In this document: positions 21,501 through 29,243 of the stretch, piece by piece | Numbering within the stretch: position 1 is the stretch's first letter | How the letters are laid out: each line of letters opens with the position of its first letter | Origin: a virus | Reading direction: 5' to 3' (one strand) | Length of the DNA stretch: 42,998 nucleotides | IMG/VR virus record: IMGVR_UViG_3300037245_001064 | Span: 1-42,998 of that record | Translations under genes and position numbers: made by a program | The notes under the pieces: model-generated | The model's database searches: none | What the model was told of the DNA's origin: nothing | Seen by the model: the letters and a program-made list of their open reading frames with translations, nothing else

Positions 21501-21523
21501 AAAAAAACTCCCCGGTTGGAGAG
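21501..21523 (-). terminator. Intrinsic terminator closing the recombination operon
   Basis: Stem CTCTCC/GGGGAG with an AACC loop, then seven U on the minus strand. Located eight bases after the last small gene and just ahead of the next promoter. Confidence 0.85.
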
Positions 21524-21530
21524 CTGTATG

Positions 21531-21671
21531 TTATCTTGAAAACTCAATCCCTGCCGACAATAATGTATTCAGTAGAATGGTTTCCATAGAATCCTCATCG
21601 ATATTTAGTTTCTTACATTTCCTTTTATACTCAAGGACTGCAAGCATTATATCATTCAACTCTGTTTCCAT
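21531..21671 (-). CDS. Small hypothetical protein
   Basis: Forty-six residues (METELNDIMLAVLEYKRKCKKLNIDEDS...), helical and acidic. ATG is one base after the previous stop with AAAGGGAAAATGAT as the ribosome-binding site. Last gene before the terminator. Confidence 0.6.
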   Translation of the reverse strand: METELNDIMLAVLEYKRKCKKLNIDEDSMETILLNTLLSAGIEFSR

Positions 21672-21672
21672 A

Positions 21673-21840
21673 TCATTTTCCCTTTATCACAATATCCCAG
21701 GCGATCCCTAGTCTCTTCCATAAAGAATAGGACTTAATTGTTCTGATAAACTCATAGTGGATTATCTTCACACTGGCAGCAATCTTCTTGTTCTGCTTAT
21801 TAAAAGTTCTGTGGTATTTCTTTATTGTGCTCTCACTCAC
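21673..21840 (-). CDS. Small basic hypothetical protein
   Basis: Fifty-five residues from a GTG overlapping the previous stop (GTGA). Very basic (STIKKYHRTFNKQNKKIAASVKIIHYEF...). Probably binds nucleic acid. No family recognised. Confidence 0.55.
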   Translation of the reverse strand: MSESTIKKYHRTFNKQNKKIAASVKIIHYEFIRTIKSYSLWKRLGIAWDIVIKGK

Positions 21841-21998
21841 CCTTTATACCTCGCTTTATTGTAGGGAGTCTTTGCTATCCTGGATAGCTTGTGTTCTTTC
21901 CCACACTTTTTACACTTAGCGATAACCTTTGTAGCTGAGAGATATTTAATGTTCTTAATATCAAGTTTTCCAGCACAACCACTTTTCTTACACTTCAC
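21837..21998 (-). CDS. Small zinc-ribbon protein
   Basis: Fifty-three residues from the GTG at 21996-21998, behind AAAAGGAGAACTTAACA. CKKSGCAGKLDIKNIKYLSATKVIAKCKKCGKEHK gives a CxxxxC...CxxC ribbon; the tail is basic. Typical of small phage zinc-ribbon proteins of unknown target. Confidence 0.65.
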   Translation of the reverse strand: MKCKKSGCAGKLDIKNIKYLSATKVIAKCKKCGKEHKLSRIAKTPYNKARYKG

Positions 21999-22013
21999 TG
22001 TTAAGTTCTCCTT

Positions 22014-22283
22014 TTAAATAGCATCTAATATTCTATCAAGAAATTCTTTTGTTTCTCTCAGTCCGCTTGGCTCGCCAAATCTAGCTCTATGTGCTTCTCT
22101 TAACTGTTTAATATATTTTATCTTGAAACTTTCACTCCAATATAGTTTAGGGCTAAACATGTGTTTTTTGACATATCTTTTACAGAAATGCTTTTGAAGT
22201 TTAAGTGATCCAATATAAGGATCAATATCCGAATCTTTAAGCCAATTTATTCTTAATGAAAATCTTTTAAGTCTTACAATCAT
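22014..22283 (-). CDS. Basic hypothetical protein downstream of HNH gene
   Basis: Eighty-nine residues rich in K and R (MIVRLKRFSLRINWLKDSDIDPYIGSLKL...). ATGA overlap with the HNH gene suggests paired function. The YIKQLREAHRARFGEPSGL segment is helical. Not recognised. Confidence 0.6.
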   Translation of the reverse strand: MIVRLKRFSLRINWLKDSDIDPYIGSLKLQKHFCKRYVKKHMFSPKLYWSESFKIKYIKQLREAHRARFGEPSGLRETKEFLDRILDAI

Positions 22284-22573
22284 CCCCCTAACTCCTCTAC
22301 TATTGCTTGTCTAATCGCTTCAACGTGAATCTCAACAAGTCTGGTTTTGTTCGGTGACATCTGAACACCTGAATTACAATTATCGCATGGGTGAGTAAGT
22401 TTCATATTAAGTTCGTGATGAACGATATCCTCACCATACTTCTCTTTAATCCACCCTCTTTGCGGTAGAATATGAGCAAGTTGGCATAAGCTGGCTGCTG
22501 GAAGTGGCTCTAAACATTTAGGGTCACCACATAATCCACCCTGTTCTTTATACTTTTTACTTTTAAGATCCAT
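22280..22573 (-). CDS. HNH-type endonuclease
   Basis: A 97-residue protein with GLCGDPKCLEPL..., LAHILPQRGWIKEKYGEDIVHHELNMKLTHPCDNCNSGV: metal-binding Cys pairs (GxCGDPKC and CDNCN), the AHI/His of the beta-alpha-metal core and HHxLNMKL. This is an HNH fold with supporting zinc knuckle. It may be a free-standing homing-type nuclease or a recombination nuclease in the ERF/YqaJ operon. Confidence 0.75.
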   Translation of the reverse strand: MDLKSKKYKEQGGLCGDPKCLEPLPAASLCQLAHILPQRGWIKEKYGEDIVHHELNMKLTHPCDNCNSGVQMSPNKTRLVEIHVEAIRQAIVEELGG

Positions 22574-23102
22574 CTTTTATACCATCCAATATTTCATGAA
22601 ATTTCTTACAGTCAACTCCAACCCGTTTCATAATAACAATAGTATTTGATATGAGATTCATTCTCTGGTCCTTGTTGTATTCCTTCCAGGATATTGCATC
22701 AACAGCTTTAACCCTGTCATGGTTGCCACCATTAAAATCGTTAACGACATATTTAGGGATCTCATACTGGTTGTAAACTTTCACCATTCCATTCTTATCG
22801 TTTACAAATTCCCAACTGCAGGCGCCCATTCCATATCTCATCTTAAAGATCTTCTTTAATTCTTCCTGATCTTTACATCTGAAGTCATATTTAATCTCAT
22901 TGTCTTCAAACTGATAGGTGTCGTTCTCCACCATCCAGGAATAAAAACAGTCAATAAGGGGGTGAAAGGTCCTATTCTGCTTTGCGCTCCCCTTATCAAC
23001 TACTTTCTCGATGACATAATCAACCTTTACAACTGGCATAGTTTTGTTATGGACTATGAAATTAGCAATGTTCCCGGTTGATAAAGTACATGTGGCTTTC
23101 AT
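22563..23102 (-). CDS. NinB/Orf-like recombination mediator (tentative)
   Basis: A 179-residue protein. The only cue to a family is KVVDKGSAKQNRTFHPLIDCFYSWM, which recalls the 'RSLDQNRxxW' helix of lambda NinB (Orf), plus its location right after the exonuclease. The rest (CSWEFVNDKNGMVKVYNQYEI and MKRVGVDCKKFHEIL) is not recognised. Single-strand DNA binding or mediator function would fit, but this is speculative. Confidence 0.5.
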   Translation of the reverse strand: MKATCTLSTGNIANFIVHNKTMPVVKVDYVIEKVVDKGSAKQNRTFHPLIDCFYSWMVENDTYQFEDNEIKYDFRCKDQEELKKIFKMRYGMGACSWEFVNDKNGMVKVYNQYEIPKYVVNDFNGGNHDRVKAVDAISWKEYNKDQRMNLISNTIVIMKRVGVDCKKFHEILDGIKDGS

Positions 23103-24115
23103 TAGAATACCAATGTCTCTTGAAGTTGCTCATCAATATTGATGATTTCTTCCTGACTAAGTGGTTTTGCTTTCTCCACTCTAGCTTCCAATTTTGCACT
23201 AAGATCCACATAAAACTTATTGAGCTCTACTATTGGATCATCACCCGATATGAAGCCAACCTCCTTCCCTTCTTTTGTGGTAATAAGAGCATGGTAAACA
23301 AGAGCTTTTATCTTACGGACCAACTCGGCCTTATTCGCCTGAACAGGTTTCTCAGGGTTCTCTTGATCAAGAATCTCCGGTTTGCTCTCTTCTGCTGTTT
23401 CATTAGTCTGTATCTTCGCTGGTTCCTCAACCCTATCTGTTGCTTCATTGTCAACTGTTGTTTCTTCATGCTCTATCCTTTTTGTTGTTTCCGGATCTCT
23501 CCCTGCTGTCCACTCTTTAAGTAGGTCAACTGCATGGCCTATCCGATTGTCGAATAAATCCTTGTCTTCTCCCAATAGATACATTGAATCATAAGATAAT
23601 ATATCTTCTGCCGGGAAATCAGGGTTGTAACTGCCGTAATATGCCTGGTCAATCCCTGAAGCCCACATCTGGCCTTTAATCTGATACCGGTATTTCTTTA
23701 AAAATTCATCCATATCAAGTAAATAAAGCATGTGTGCTGCTGGCTGAGGACATTTAAACTCTGCTGTGAACTCATTAAATCCACCAATACCGTCAGGAGA
23801 AACACCAACGAAAGGAGAATACTCCCAAAATCCCGATTCTCTTATTGGGATATCCAAGACCTTTGCCATCTCAGCTCTTGCAAATGGTTCTCTTTCGTGG
23901 CCCTGCTTCATTGCTTTGCTCTGGTAAGTATCTTCCCATACTCCAGTTAAGATCTCTGCTGCTACTGATATGAGATAAGTTCTCTGCCCTTTTGTAAACT
24001 TATCAACAGCTCCCTTGTATGGGATTAAGACATCAAATGCTGACGCTGTTATCTTCCCACATCTAAGCGCCATCCATTCATCTGTGTTTTGTTCTACTTT
24101 ATGCTCGATTGACAT
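23102..24115 (-). CDS. YqaJ-like viral recombinase (5'-3' exonuclease)
   Basis: A 337-residue exonuclease from the ATG at 24113-24115; a TTG at 24133 is possible, but AAGGAG CGAACAAGA favours the ATG. Residues 11-25 TDEWMALRCGKITASAF, GHEREPFARAEMA (72-84), SPDG (Asp108) and TAEFKCP (Glu119, Lys121) are the YqaJ/lambda-exonuclease D-ExK core. Residues 200-330 form a charged tail with long acidic repeats (ETAEES, EEPAKIQTNE) that may bind the ERF partner. Stop overlaps the next ATG. Confidence 0.9.
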   Translation of the reverse strand: MSIEHKVEQNTDEWMALRCGKITASAFDVLIPYKGAVDKFTKGQRTYLISVAAEILTGVWEDTYQSKAMKQGHEREPFARAEMAKVLDIPIRESGFWEYSPFVGVSPDGIGGFNEFTAEFKCPQPAAHMLYLLDMDEFLKKYRYQIKGQMWASGIDQAYYGSYNPDFPAEDILSYDSMYLLGEDKDLFDNRIGHAVDLLKEWTAGRDPETTKRIEHEETTVDNEATDRVEEPAKIQTNETAEESKPEILDQENPEKPVQANKAELVRKIKALVYHALITTKEGKEVGFISGDDPIVELNKFYVDLSAKLEARVEKAKPLSQEEIINIDEQLQETLVF

Positions 24116-24740
24116 TCTTGTTCGCTCCTTCAATTGTCTTAAGGACTCTTCTGATTAGTCCTGCTGCGTCTTCCGCTGATACATCCATACTCCCCAAGCA
24201 AGTATCAATCGCTGTAATAGCCTTGTTTGTTGAAACAGATCCATATTTTTCAAGGGTTGGTATGAAATTCTTAAGCTGGATCTTTTGCTGTGGTGTCATT
24301 AGTTTTTTGGTGGTTGTTTTGACTGGTCCTGCTTTACTTGTTTTCTCTTCCACAACTTCACCAGTACCACTATCTGCATCTTTATTATCATCAAGGCAGA
24401 ATAATCCACCTAATGCTACCTTCCGGGCATATGTTGAAGCTGACCCGGTAATTTGTGATCCATCCATCTTAGCGTTATTACTATCCGGTTCCCTGGCTGC
24501 TGATTCTGCTGTTTCAATTTCCCCTGCACTATTTTTGATTGTTGCTATAGACTTCACATAAAACCTTGTGCCCAACAAAACAACATCATCCGTGAGAGTT
24601 AATAAACAATTATGCTTCTGGCATAGTGGCTTTGCTGCTTCCAGGATATCCTCACAATTCCTATAAAAATACTTTCCATGGTCATTCCAGTGTTTCTTGG
24701 GAACAACCAATTCGTTTTGAATAGCAATTAACTCTTTCAT
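24099..24740 (-). CDS. erf: ERF-family single-strand annealing protein
   Basis: A 213-residue recombinase that anneals single strands, paired with the exonuclease. WNDHGKYFYRNCEDILEAAKPLCQKHN, GTRFYVKSIATIKNSAGEIETAESAAREPD and SGSASTYARKVALGGLFCLDDNKDAD (residues 20-140) are the ERF core in order (family knowledge). The basic, Lys-rich tail carries TKKLMTPQQKIQLKNFIPTLEKYG. ATGA overlap with the upstream gene. Confidence 0.92.
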   Translation of the reverse strand: MKELIAIQNELVVPKKHWNDHGKYFYRNCEDILEAAKPLCQKHNCLLTLTDDVVLLGTRFYVKSIATIKNSAGEIETAESAAREPDSNNAKMDGSQITGSASTYARKVALGGLFCLDDNKDADSGTGEVVEEKTSKAGPVKTTTKKLMTPQQKIQLKNFIPTLEKYGSVSTNKAITAIDTCLGSMDVSAEDAAGLIRRVLKTIEGANKNVNRA

Positions 24741-25054
24741 CTCATCACCTTTATTGGCTCAGCTTCAAGATCTGGAACATATACACACAATTCCCCATTG
24801 TAAGTTACGAAAGTATTATCCTGGTTGTCGTTCTCTTTCCCGAAAGGTTTCCACACATCCGCTATTGACTTAGGCTCAACTCCCACATGGTTGTCAATAC
24901 ACTTATCAATATCTCTCGCTGCCAGCATAAGCAGACCTGAGACATCAGATATTGAAACAGTTCCATCGTAAATCCCTGAAGCTATTCCCCTAATAGTATT
25001 GCTTACTTCCATTGAAGAATCCCTTAAACTCTGTGCATCCCTGACTGTTAACAT
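24737..25054 (-). CDS. Hypothetical protein upstream of ERF
   Basis: A 105-residue protein (MLTVRDAQSLRDSSMEVSNTIRGIASGIYDGTVSISDVSG...). Ends with a compact strand-rich part (NTFVTYNGELCVYVPDLEAEPIKVMR). No family recognised. Probably a recombination accessory or host-takeover factor, from position alone. Confidence 0.6.
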   Translation of the reverse strand: MLTVRDAQSLRDSSMEVSNTIRGIASGIYDGTVSISDVSGLLMLAARDIDKCIDNHVGVEPKSIADVWKPFGKENDNQDNTFVTYNGELCVYVPDLEAEPIKVMR

Positions 25055-25062
25055 AATTTCTC

Positions 25063-25248
25063 CTATAGCAAATCAGAAAGCTCATTATCTGATTGCTCAA
25101 CTTTCTTGATAGGTGTCTCAATTCCGCCTATAAAATCCAACAACTGAACTCTGATATATGATGTTATTGTGAGTCCTGATCTCTTCAATAAAGGCTTTGC
25201 TTTGTCTGCAATAGCTTTATCAACCTCTATCCGTACGACATCCTTCAT
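25063..25248 (-). CDS. Ribbon-helix-helix (RelB/DinJ-like) regulator
   Basis: Sixty-one residues: VVRIEVDKAIADKAKPLLKRSGLTITSYIRVQLLDFI has the alternating basic strand and two helices of RHH proteins such as DinJ/RelB (antitoxin N-terminus). No toxin follows, so it is likely an operon repressor, not a toxin-antitoxin pair. It is the first gene of the operon and presumably binds the direct repeats around its own promoter. Confidence 0.7.
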   Translation of the reverse strand: MKDVVRIEVDKAIADKAKPLLKRSGLTITSYIRVQLLDFIGGIETPIKKVEQSDNELSDLL

Positions 25249-25257
25249 CTTTCCTCC

Positions 25258-25303
25258 ATATTTCCGTTATTCTTCCTTATATTATAGTGGTAATACTTCC
25301 GTT
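25258..25303 (-). repeat. Operator-like direct repeats at the early promoter
   Basis: AACGGAAATAT (25258-25268) and AACGGAAGTAT (25293-25303) lie 35 bp apart. One overlaps the -35/-10 spacer, the other the leader near the ribosome-binding site. RHH proteins bind such paired sites (established); assignment to the protein encoded here is inferred. Confidence 0.7.
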
Positions 25304-25308
25304 GTCAA
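25281..25308 (-). promoter_or_regulatory. Early promoter with consensus -35 and -10
   Basis: Minus strand -35 TTGACA (25303-25308) and -10 TATAAT (25281-25286), both perfect, separated by 16 bp. It lies between the late terminator and the RHH gene and should be the strongest host-read promoter of the genome, switching on recombination genes after entry. Confidence 0.9.
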
Positions 25309-25324
25309 GAAAATAATTATAAAT

Positions 25325-25352
25325 AAAAAAACCAGGGTCATTACTCCCTGGT
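25325..25352 (-). terminator. Intrinsic terminator at the end of the late operon
   Basis: Stem ACCAGGG/CCCTGGT with an eight-base loop and seven U on the minus strand. It closes the tail-lysis transcript ahead of the early promoter. Confidence 0.9.
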
Positions 25353-25449
25353 GCTGGTCCCCCCGGCATTGTCCCGGATCTATTTAATGTAAAATATAGC
25401 TATCAAAGTATTGCTGTAAACCAGACTTTAAAACTAACGCTAGTCTGAT

Positions 25450-25947
25450 TCACTTAGCAAATATAAGGATTAAAATAAGGGTAACTATCGTTGCCGATTC
25501 CCCCACAATAACCCAATTACGGATCTTCTGGCCCTTCAATATAGTATTGTAACTCGTTATCAATTCCTGAAAGTCCACTTGTAATTTCCGAAATTCCCTG
25601 TCGGCTATTGCTGAGTTCTCCTGAAAGATCTCCCAGCTCACTGTCAAATCCTGAGAACTGGTCAATAAGATCTGATAGTCCTGTTCTAAGTTTTCCAATA
25701 GTAATTCTAAGGTTGCCAATTTGATCATTAAGACTTGTAATTTTTCCTTCAAGGCTATCACGTTCTGACTTGAGAGATTTAGTTGAAATTGAATACTTGT
25801 CAATTGAGTCCTGTAGTCTTTCACTTGCTGCTGCCATTTCTGCAATTGTGCTTTTGGTACTAGAACATCCTGTGATGTAACCTGAAAAGAAAATGATAAT
25901 AGCAATAGCAACGATAATAATATACTTAATGTATTTCTGCATTTCAT
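25450..25947 (-). CDS. Periplasmic coiled-coil protein with C-terminal membrane anchor (spanin-like)
   Basis: A 165-residue frame. Residues 1-26 (MKCRNTLSILLSLLLLLSFS...) look like a signal peptide; residues 32-140 are a long coiled coil rich in Q and L; residues 144-163 (WVIVGESATIVTLILILIF) are a membrane segment. Almost all of it overlaps another protein frame (25517-25942). In lambda-type lysis the Rz and Rz1 genes overlap like this to bridge the membranes; the orientation here (C-terminal anchor) is unusual. Start ATG follows AGTAGGTGTT. Confidence 0.6.
   Translation of the reverse strand: MKCRNTLSILLSLLLLLSFSFQVTSQDVLVPKAQLQKWQQQVKDYRTQLTSIQFQLNLSSQNVIALKEKLQVLMIKLATLELLLENLEQDYQILLTSSQDLTVSWEIFQENSAIADREFRKLQVDFQELITSYNTILKGQKIRNWVIVGESATIVTLILILIFAK
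25517..25942 (-). CDS. Lipoprotein-like or N-anchored spanin partner
   Basis: A 141-residue frame from the ATG at 25940-25942, five bases after the other frame's start. Residues 1-20 (MQKYIKYIIIVAIAIIIFFS) are a membrane segment, followed by GYITGCSS, a lipobox-like site with Cys at about residue 25. A long coiled coil with Ser, Asp and Gly breaks follows, ending PEDP. Either an outer-membrane lipoprotein (o-spanin) or an i-spanin with N-terminal anchor. The overlapping frame also appears real, so I call both. Confidence 0.6.
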   Translation of the reverse strand: MQKYIKYIIIVAIAIIIFFSGYITGCSSTKSTIAEMAAASERLQDSIDKYSISTKSLKSERDSLEGKITSLNDQIGNLRITIGKLRTGLSDLIDQFSGFDSELGDLSGELSNSRQGISEITSGLSGIDNELQYYIEGPEDP

Positions 25948-25952
25948 AACAC

Positions 25953-26135
25953 CTACTTTTTAAAAGCTCCAATTCCAAAGAATAACGCTGTCATTCCAGC
26001 TAGAATATAATACTTCTCACCATCTACAATAGGTAAAAATGTTCCTGCCAATAAAGCCAGAACAAATATCGATCCAACCACAATGTTTTCATTTATCTCA
26101 TTGCTCACTGAAAAAAAGTCTTTAAAGAATTTCAT
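25953..26135 (-). CDS. Small two-helix membrane protein, holin candidate
   Basis: Sixty residues with segments NIVVGSIFVLALLAGTFLPIV and KYYILAGMTALFFGIGAF separated by an acidic turn. Coupled to the preceding membrane protein by ATGA. Two-helix holins have this size and layout. Which of the membrane proteins here is the holin cannot be decided from sequence. Confidence 0.55.
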   Translation of the reverse strand: MKFFKDFFSVSNEINENIVVGSIFVLALLAGTFLPIVDGEKYYILAGMTALFFGIGAFKK

Positions 26136-26326
26136 ACACTTTCCCCTCGTTTGTGAAACATATTATTTATAGCGTGAGATACATCACTTAATAATGCACC
26201 TAATACCAATGTGAATATTTTATCATTACCATCCGGAATTTCTAAAAAGAACAATCCGATAAGAACTGCTGTGATTATCAGCAATTCAAAGTTAATGATC
26301 TCCAGTTTCATGCTGTTGATTTTCAT
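26132..26326 (-). CDS. Small membrane protein, holin or antiholin candidate
   Basis: Sixty-four residues from the ATG at 26324-26326 (ATGA with the endolysin stop). LIITAVLIGLFFLEIP and FTLVLGALLSDVSHAI are hydrophobic, ending in a basic tail HKRGES. Direct linkage to the endolysin makes it a good holin candidate. Confidence 0.55.
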   Translation of the reverse strand: MKINSMKLEIINFELLIITAVLIGLFFLEIPDGNDKIFTLVLGALLSDVSHAINNMFHKRGESV

Positions 26327-26760
26327 TCCTTCTCCCGGATCTGGAAATGGCAAGGGTCCCAACTATCATCTTTCAGTTCTCCGTCCCGGTTCCAGTCTGC
26401 TCCTGATGTAATATCTAGCTCCATCTGTTCACAGAAAGCCATAAATGCTCCTGATAGATAGAAAGCGTGTTTGGTTTCCCATGTGGCTTTTCCGTTTACC
26501 CATGGGACAATATCAAGGGCTAGCCCATTTTGATGTTCTGATTTCTGCAGATATCCATCACACCTTGAAACCCCTCTATCATAGAGAACCTTCTGCTCCT
26601 CTGCTGTCCGATATCCACCATTAGCTATCACACAAAAATCAATCGGGGTATAGTTGATGAAATACTTAGCTGCTTCTGCAAGTTTATGCGATTCCGGTTT
26701 TCCTGATTGTTTAATACTATCAATATTTTTAAGTGTGTTTTTACCCAGCTTATAATCCAT
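26323..26760 (-). CDS. Endolysin, M15-type L-Ala-D-Glu/D-Ala peptidase
   Basis: A 145-residue VanY/M15-like peptidase without signal peptide, released through a holin. NGGYRTAEEQKVLYDRGVSRCDGY (residues 48-70) precedes SEHQNGLALDIVPW, which holds zinc ligands His76 and Asp83, and the end DPCHFQI supplies His138; the catalytic triad pattern is complete. Cleaves peptide cross-links of the wall. No separate cell-wall binding domain, consistent with a Gram-negative host. Confidence 0.9.
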   Translation of the reverse strand: MDYKLGKNTLKNIDSIKQSGKPESHKLAEAAKYFINYTPIDFCVIANGGYRTAEEQKVLYDRGVSRCDGYLQKSEHQNGLALDIVPWVNGKATWETKHAFYLSGAFMAFCEQMELDITSGADWNRDGELKDDSWDPCHFQIREKE

Positions 26761-26763
26761 ACC

Positions 26764-27144
26764 CTATTCCTTTGTGTTTAAAAGGTGATTCAAGATAGAA
26801 GTTATTCCTGTCTGCATATTTTCCTGACCATCTTTAAGACTTTCAACCTTAGCCTTTAATTCTCTCAAATCTCCATCAATTGCCTTGTCTTGAACCTTTA
26901 ACTCTTCAACTTCTTGAAACAATTTCTTCACCGATTCCTCTGGAATGTGACAACTATCATGTACCGTTTCCACCTTCTCGCCTATATCCTTGACTTTAGT
27001 CTCAAGAGTAGTAATTCTATGATCTGTTTTCTTCTTTGTTTTATTGGTTCTTTTTCTATCATAAACCACAAGAGCACCTAAACATGCTGCGATTAACCCC
27101 ACAATTCCATACTCTTTCCAAATCACTAGTGCTACGTCCCACAT
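26764..27144 (-). CDS. Membrane-anchored coiled-coil protein of lysis region
   Basis: A 126-residue protein; residues 6-28 (LVIWKEYGIVGLIAACLGALVV) are a membrane segment, then a basic stretch and a long coiled coil to the end. Similar in layout to XhlA/Rz-like or Holin-associated proteins. Its location upstream of the endolysin suggests a lysis role. GGAGGAACTTAC precedes the ATG. Confidence 0.55.
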   Translation of the reverse strand: MWDVALVIWKEYGIVGLIAACLGALVVYDRKRTNKTKKKTDHRITTLETKVKDIGEKVETVHDSCHIPEESVKKLFQEVEELKVQDKAIDGDLRELKAKVESLKDGQENMQTGITSILNHLLNTKE

Positions 27145-27164
27145 GTAAGTTCCTCCTGTTGCTT

Positions 27165-29240
27165 TTACGCTGGTGTTGAATCTGAATGTCTTACGATTAC
27201 CCCGTCAAAACTGGCTGTCAATTCTGCGCCTACTGAGATTGATTCCACCTCTACCCATACAAGAGTTTTCTCTGTGAACTTTTTCACTCCAACGTCCCAT
27301 TCTACAGTCATTGGTTCCCCGGAGGAAAAGACTAATGAATGACTCACTCTTATTCCTTCATCCAATTCATAAGACATAAGATTTACTGCTCCGACCAGCG
27401 ATCCTGTCTTTGATCCTTCCAGTCTGAATTTCTTTATATACACAGTGCATCCAGCCGGGACCGGGAACATTGCTTTTTGAGTTTGTCCTTTAGTTGCAAG
27501 TATCATTGCTAGTGTTGAGCCTGCTGCAGACTTTCTAATAGTGATTATTCCCTGGTTCCTAACGGCTCCTGAGTCTATTATCTTTGCTCTGTATACATAC
27601 AAGAAAGATTTACTTGAGGATAATGTAGCTGATGTCCCATTCATTCTCATCTCTTCCTGAATAGGGTTCCAATCTGCATCAACACCGACAACGTTAACCG
27701 CTTGTGCTCCTGCTCCACCATCATCATCATCTGTGCTAGTGCTGATAAGCTCAATTGTAGAAGCTCCTGTTTCTATTGCGATTGCTCCCTCTTCATCCTG
27801 TACGACATCTCCTGCCTCTGCGGTTACATTTTTACCGTACTTCTCGATCTGTGCAACTCCGTTAAGTTCACCTTCACCGATAGCGATTCCAAGATCGATA
27901 TGATTAAACTCAAATCTTCTCAGTTCATCTAATATATCAACTCCCATAAGTCCTCCATATTCGGGAACTTGATTATCCCCTTTAGTTAATATTGCAGAGA
28001 ACCCAAGCCAGTTAAATACGCCTGAATCCGCTTCTATTACTGCCTCTGATATTATAATAAATTCAACATCAGTTCCAACTAATGAGAATGTTCCTGAATC
28101 TGCTGTCATTACTCTATCAGCTAATATAGCTGCTGCGGTTCCGGTTAATGAATAAGTTCCGTTCTCTGCTGCAATGAAAGCATCTGATATGATAATGAAA
28201 TCAACATCGGTTCCAACCAGGGAATAAGTCCCTGAGTCTGCATCGATAAATCTATCTGCTAAGATATCCGCTGCTGTTCCGGTTATAGAATAGGTTCCTG
28301 AGTCTGCGGTTATTACTACATCACCACCAGCTGCCGGTTCATCAACCCCAATAAAAGCAGTTGCCCCCGATCTTGTATCACCCTCTATATCTAATGCTGG
28401 GACATTAGCATCGGCACTTGGACCAACCCCATTCTGTATATTCCCTGTTTCTACTGCTGTAAAATCACCTGTTGCAGGGCTTGTGAACTCATTGTCCCAA
28501 TCTCCACCTGAAGGAGCCTGTGAGTTTGTTCCATCTCCATCATCTGAGGCACAATAATTGATTGTCATCGTACCGTCAAAATCATCTGTATTATTAAATA
28601 TAGCGCAGTTAACAACGTCGATTGTTCCAAAATCTCGTTCTATTCCATCTCCAAATCCATATGAAATAGAGTTATATATTGAAACAGCAGAACTATTAAA
28701 AATGTATCCTTCATTATTTGCATCGGGGCCTGTTGGACAGTATGCTATACAATTTTCAATTACAGCGGTTGATGAGCCTCCACTAAGATTTATACCATTA
28801 CCATTTGCAGGAGCAACCAAATATAAATCTTCAAACCTTAATCCAACTTGTGAACTGGTAATACAGTTCCCACCTGATAATGTATTTCTTATTTGTATCC
28901 CTTTTATTCTTACATAAAGGTCATTTATTACTATTTCTGATCCGGCTCCATCAAGCCTATACCTTGAAATATCAAAACCAGTTTTTAATGCTTGATCCCC
29001 ATCAGCTGCTTCTATTAAAATATAATGTGTTGCATCTGTTGTAAAATCATCAATAGAAACACTACTATCCGCTGTCCCTGACGATGATCTACAATAAACA
29101 TGCATCCAGTCTCCGGCAGAGACTAGGTCTTGTTGCTCTGCTGTTTCCCATGCGGAAAGTGAGGTATAAGCATTTGTCCAATCAACTCCAGAGCCAGAGC
29201 CAACTGCGTCAGGGTCAACATAACGAATTACTTCTGCCAT
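27165..29240 (-). CDS. Tail spike or fibre with beta-helix and repeats
   Basis: A 691-residue receptor-binding candidate. Residues 1-310 look like a right-handed beta-helix: 'YVDPDAVGSGSGVDWTNAYT' (a common start of pectin-lyase-like proteins) and repeated I-N-x-I strands (EIVINDLYVRIKGIQIRN, AVIENCIAYC, VSIYNSISYG). Residues 310-430 hold four to five approximate 22-residue repeats (ADSGTYSLVGTDVDFIIIS). The C-terminus is a globular beta domain. Pectin-lyase-like spikes often degrade host polysaccharide, but no catalytic residues can be fixed by eye. Confidence 0.7.
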   Translation of the reverse strand: MAEVIRYVDPDAVGSGSGVDWTNAYTSLSAWETAEQQDLVSAGDWMHVYCRSSSGTADSSVSIDDFTTDATHYILIEAADGDQALKTGFDISRYRLDGAGSEIVINDLYVRIKGIQIRNTLSGGNCITSSQVGLRFEDLYLVAPANGNGINLSGGSSTAVIENCIAYCPTGPDANNEGYIFNSSAVSIYNSISYGFGDGIERDFGTIDVVNCAIFNNTDDFDGTMTINYCASDDGDGTNSQAPSGGDWDNEFTSPATGDFTAVETGNIQNGVGPSADANVPALDIEGDTRSGATAFIGVDEPAAGGDVVITADSGTYSITGTAADILADRFIDADSGTYSLVGTDVDFIIISDAFIAAENGTYSLTGTAAAILADRVMTADSGTFSLVGTDVEFIIISEAVIEADSGVFNWLGFSAILTKGDNQVPEYGGLMGVDILDELRRFEFNHIDLGIAIGEGELNGVAQIEKYGKNVTAEAGDVVQDEEGAIAIETGASTIELISTSTDDDDGGAGAQAVNVVGVDADWNPIQEEMRMNGTSATLSSSKSFLYVYRAKIIDSGAVRNQGIITIRKSAAGSTLAMILATKGQTQKAMFPVPAGCTVYIKKFRLEGSKTGSLVGAVNLMSYELDEGIRVSHSLVFSSGEPMTVEWDVGVKKFTEKTLVWVEVESISVGAELTASFDGVIVRHSDSTPA
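28000..28325 (-). repeat. Degenerate tandem repeats in the spike gene
   Basis: Units of about 22-25 codons of the form A-D/E-S/N-G-T-Y/F-S-L/I-x-G-T, then A-D-I-L-A-D-R or V-D-F-I-I-I-S, occur five times. They form a strand-rich stalk and are prone to recombination. Confidence 0.8.
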
Positions 29241-29243
29241 TTA

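Noticed and set aside
25063-25248. Toxin-antitoxin pair from the RHH protein
   Set aside because: The downstream gene (24737-25054) shows no RelE/ParE/PemK features, and the next is ERF. An operon repressor is simpler.
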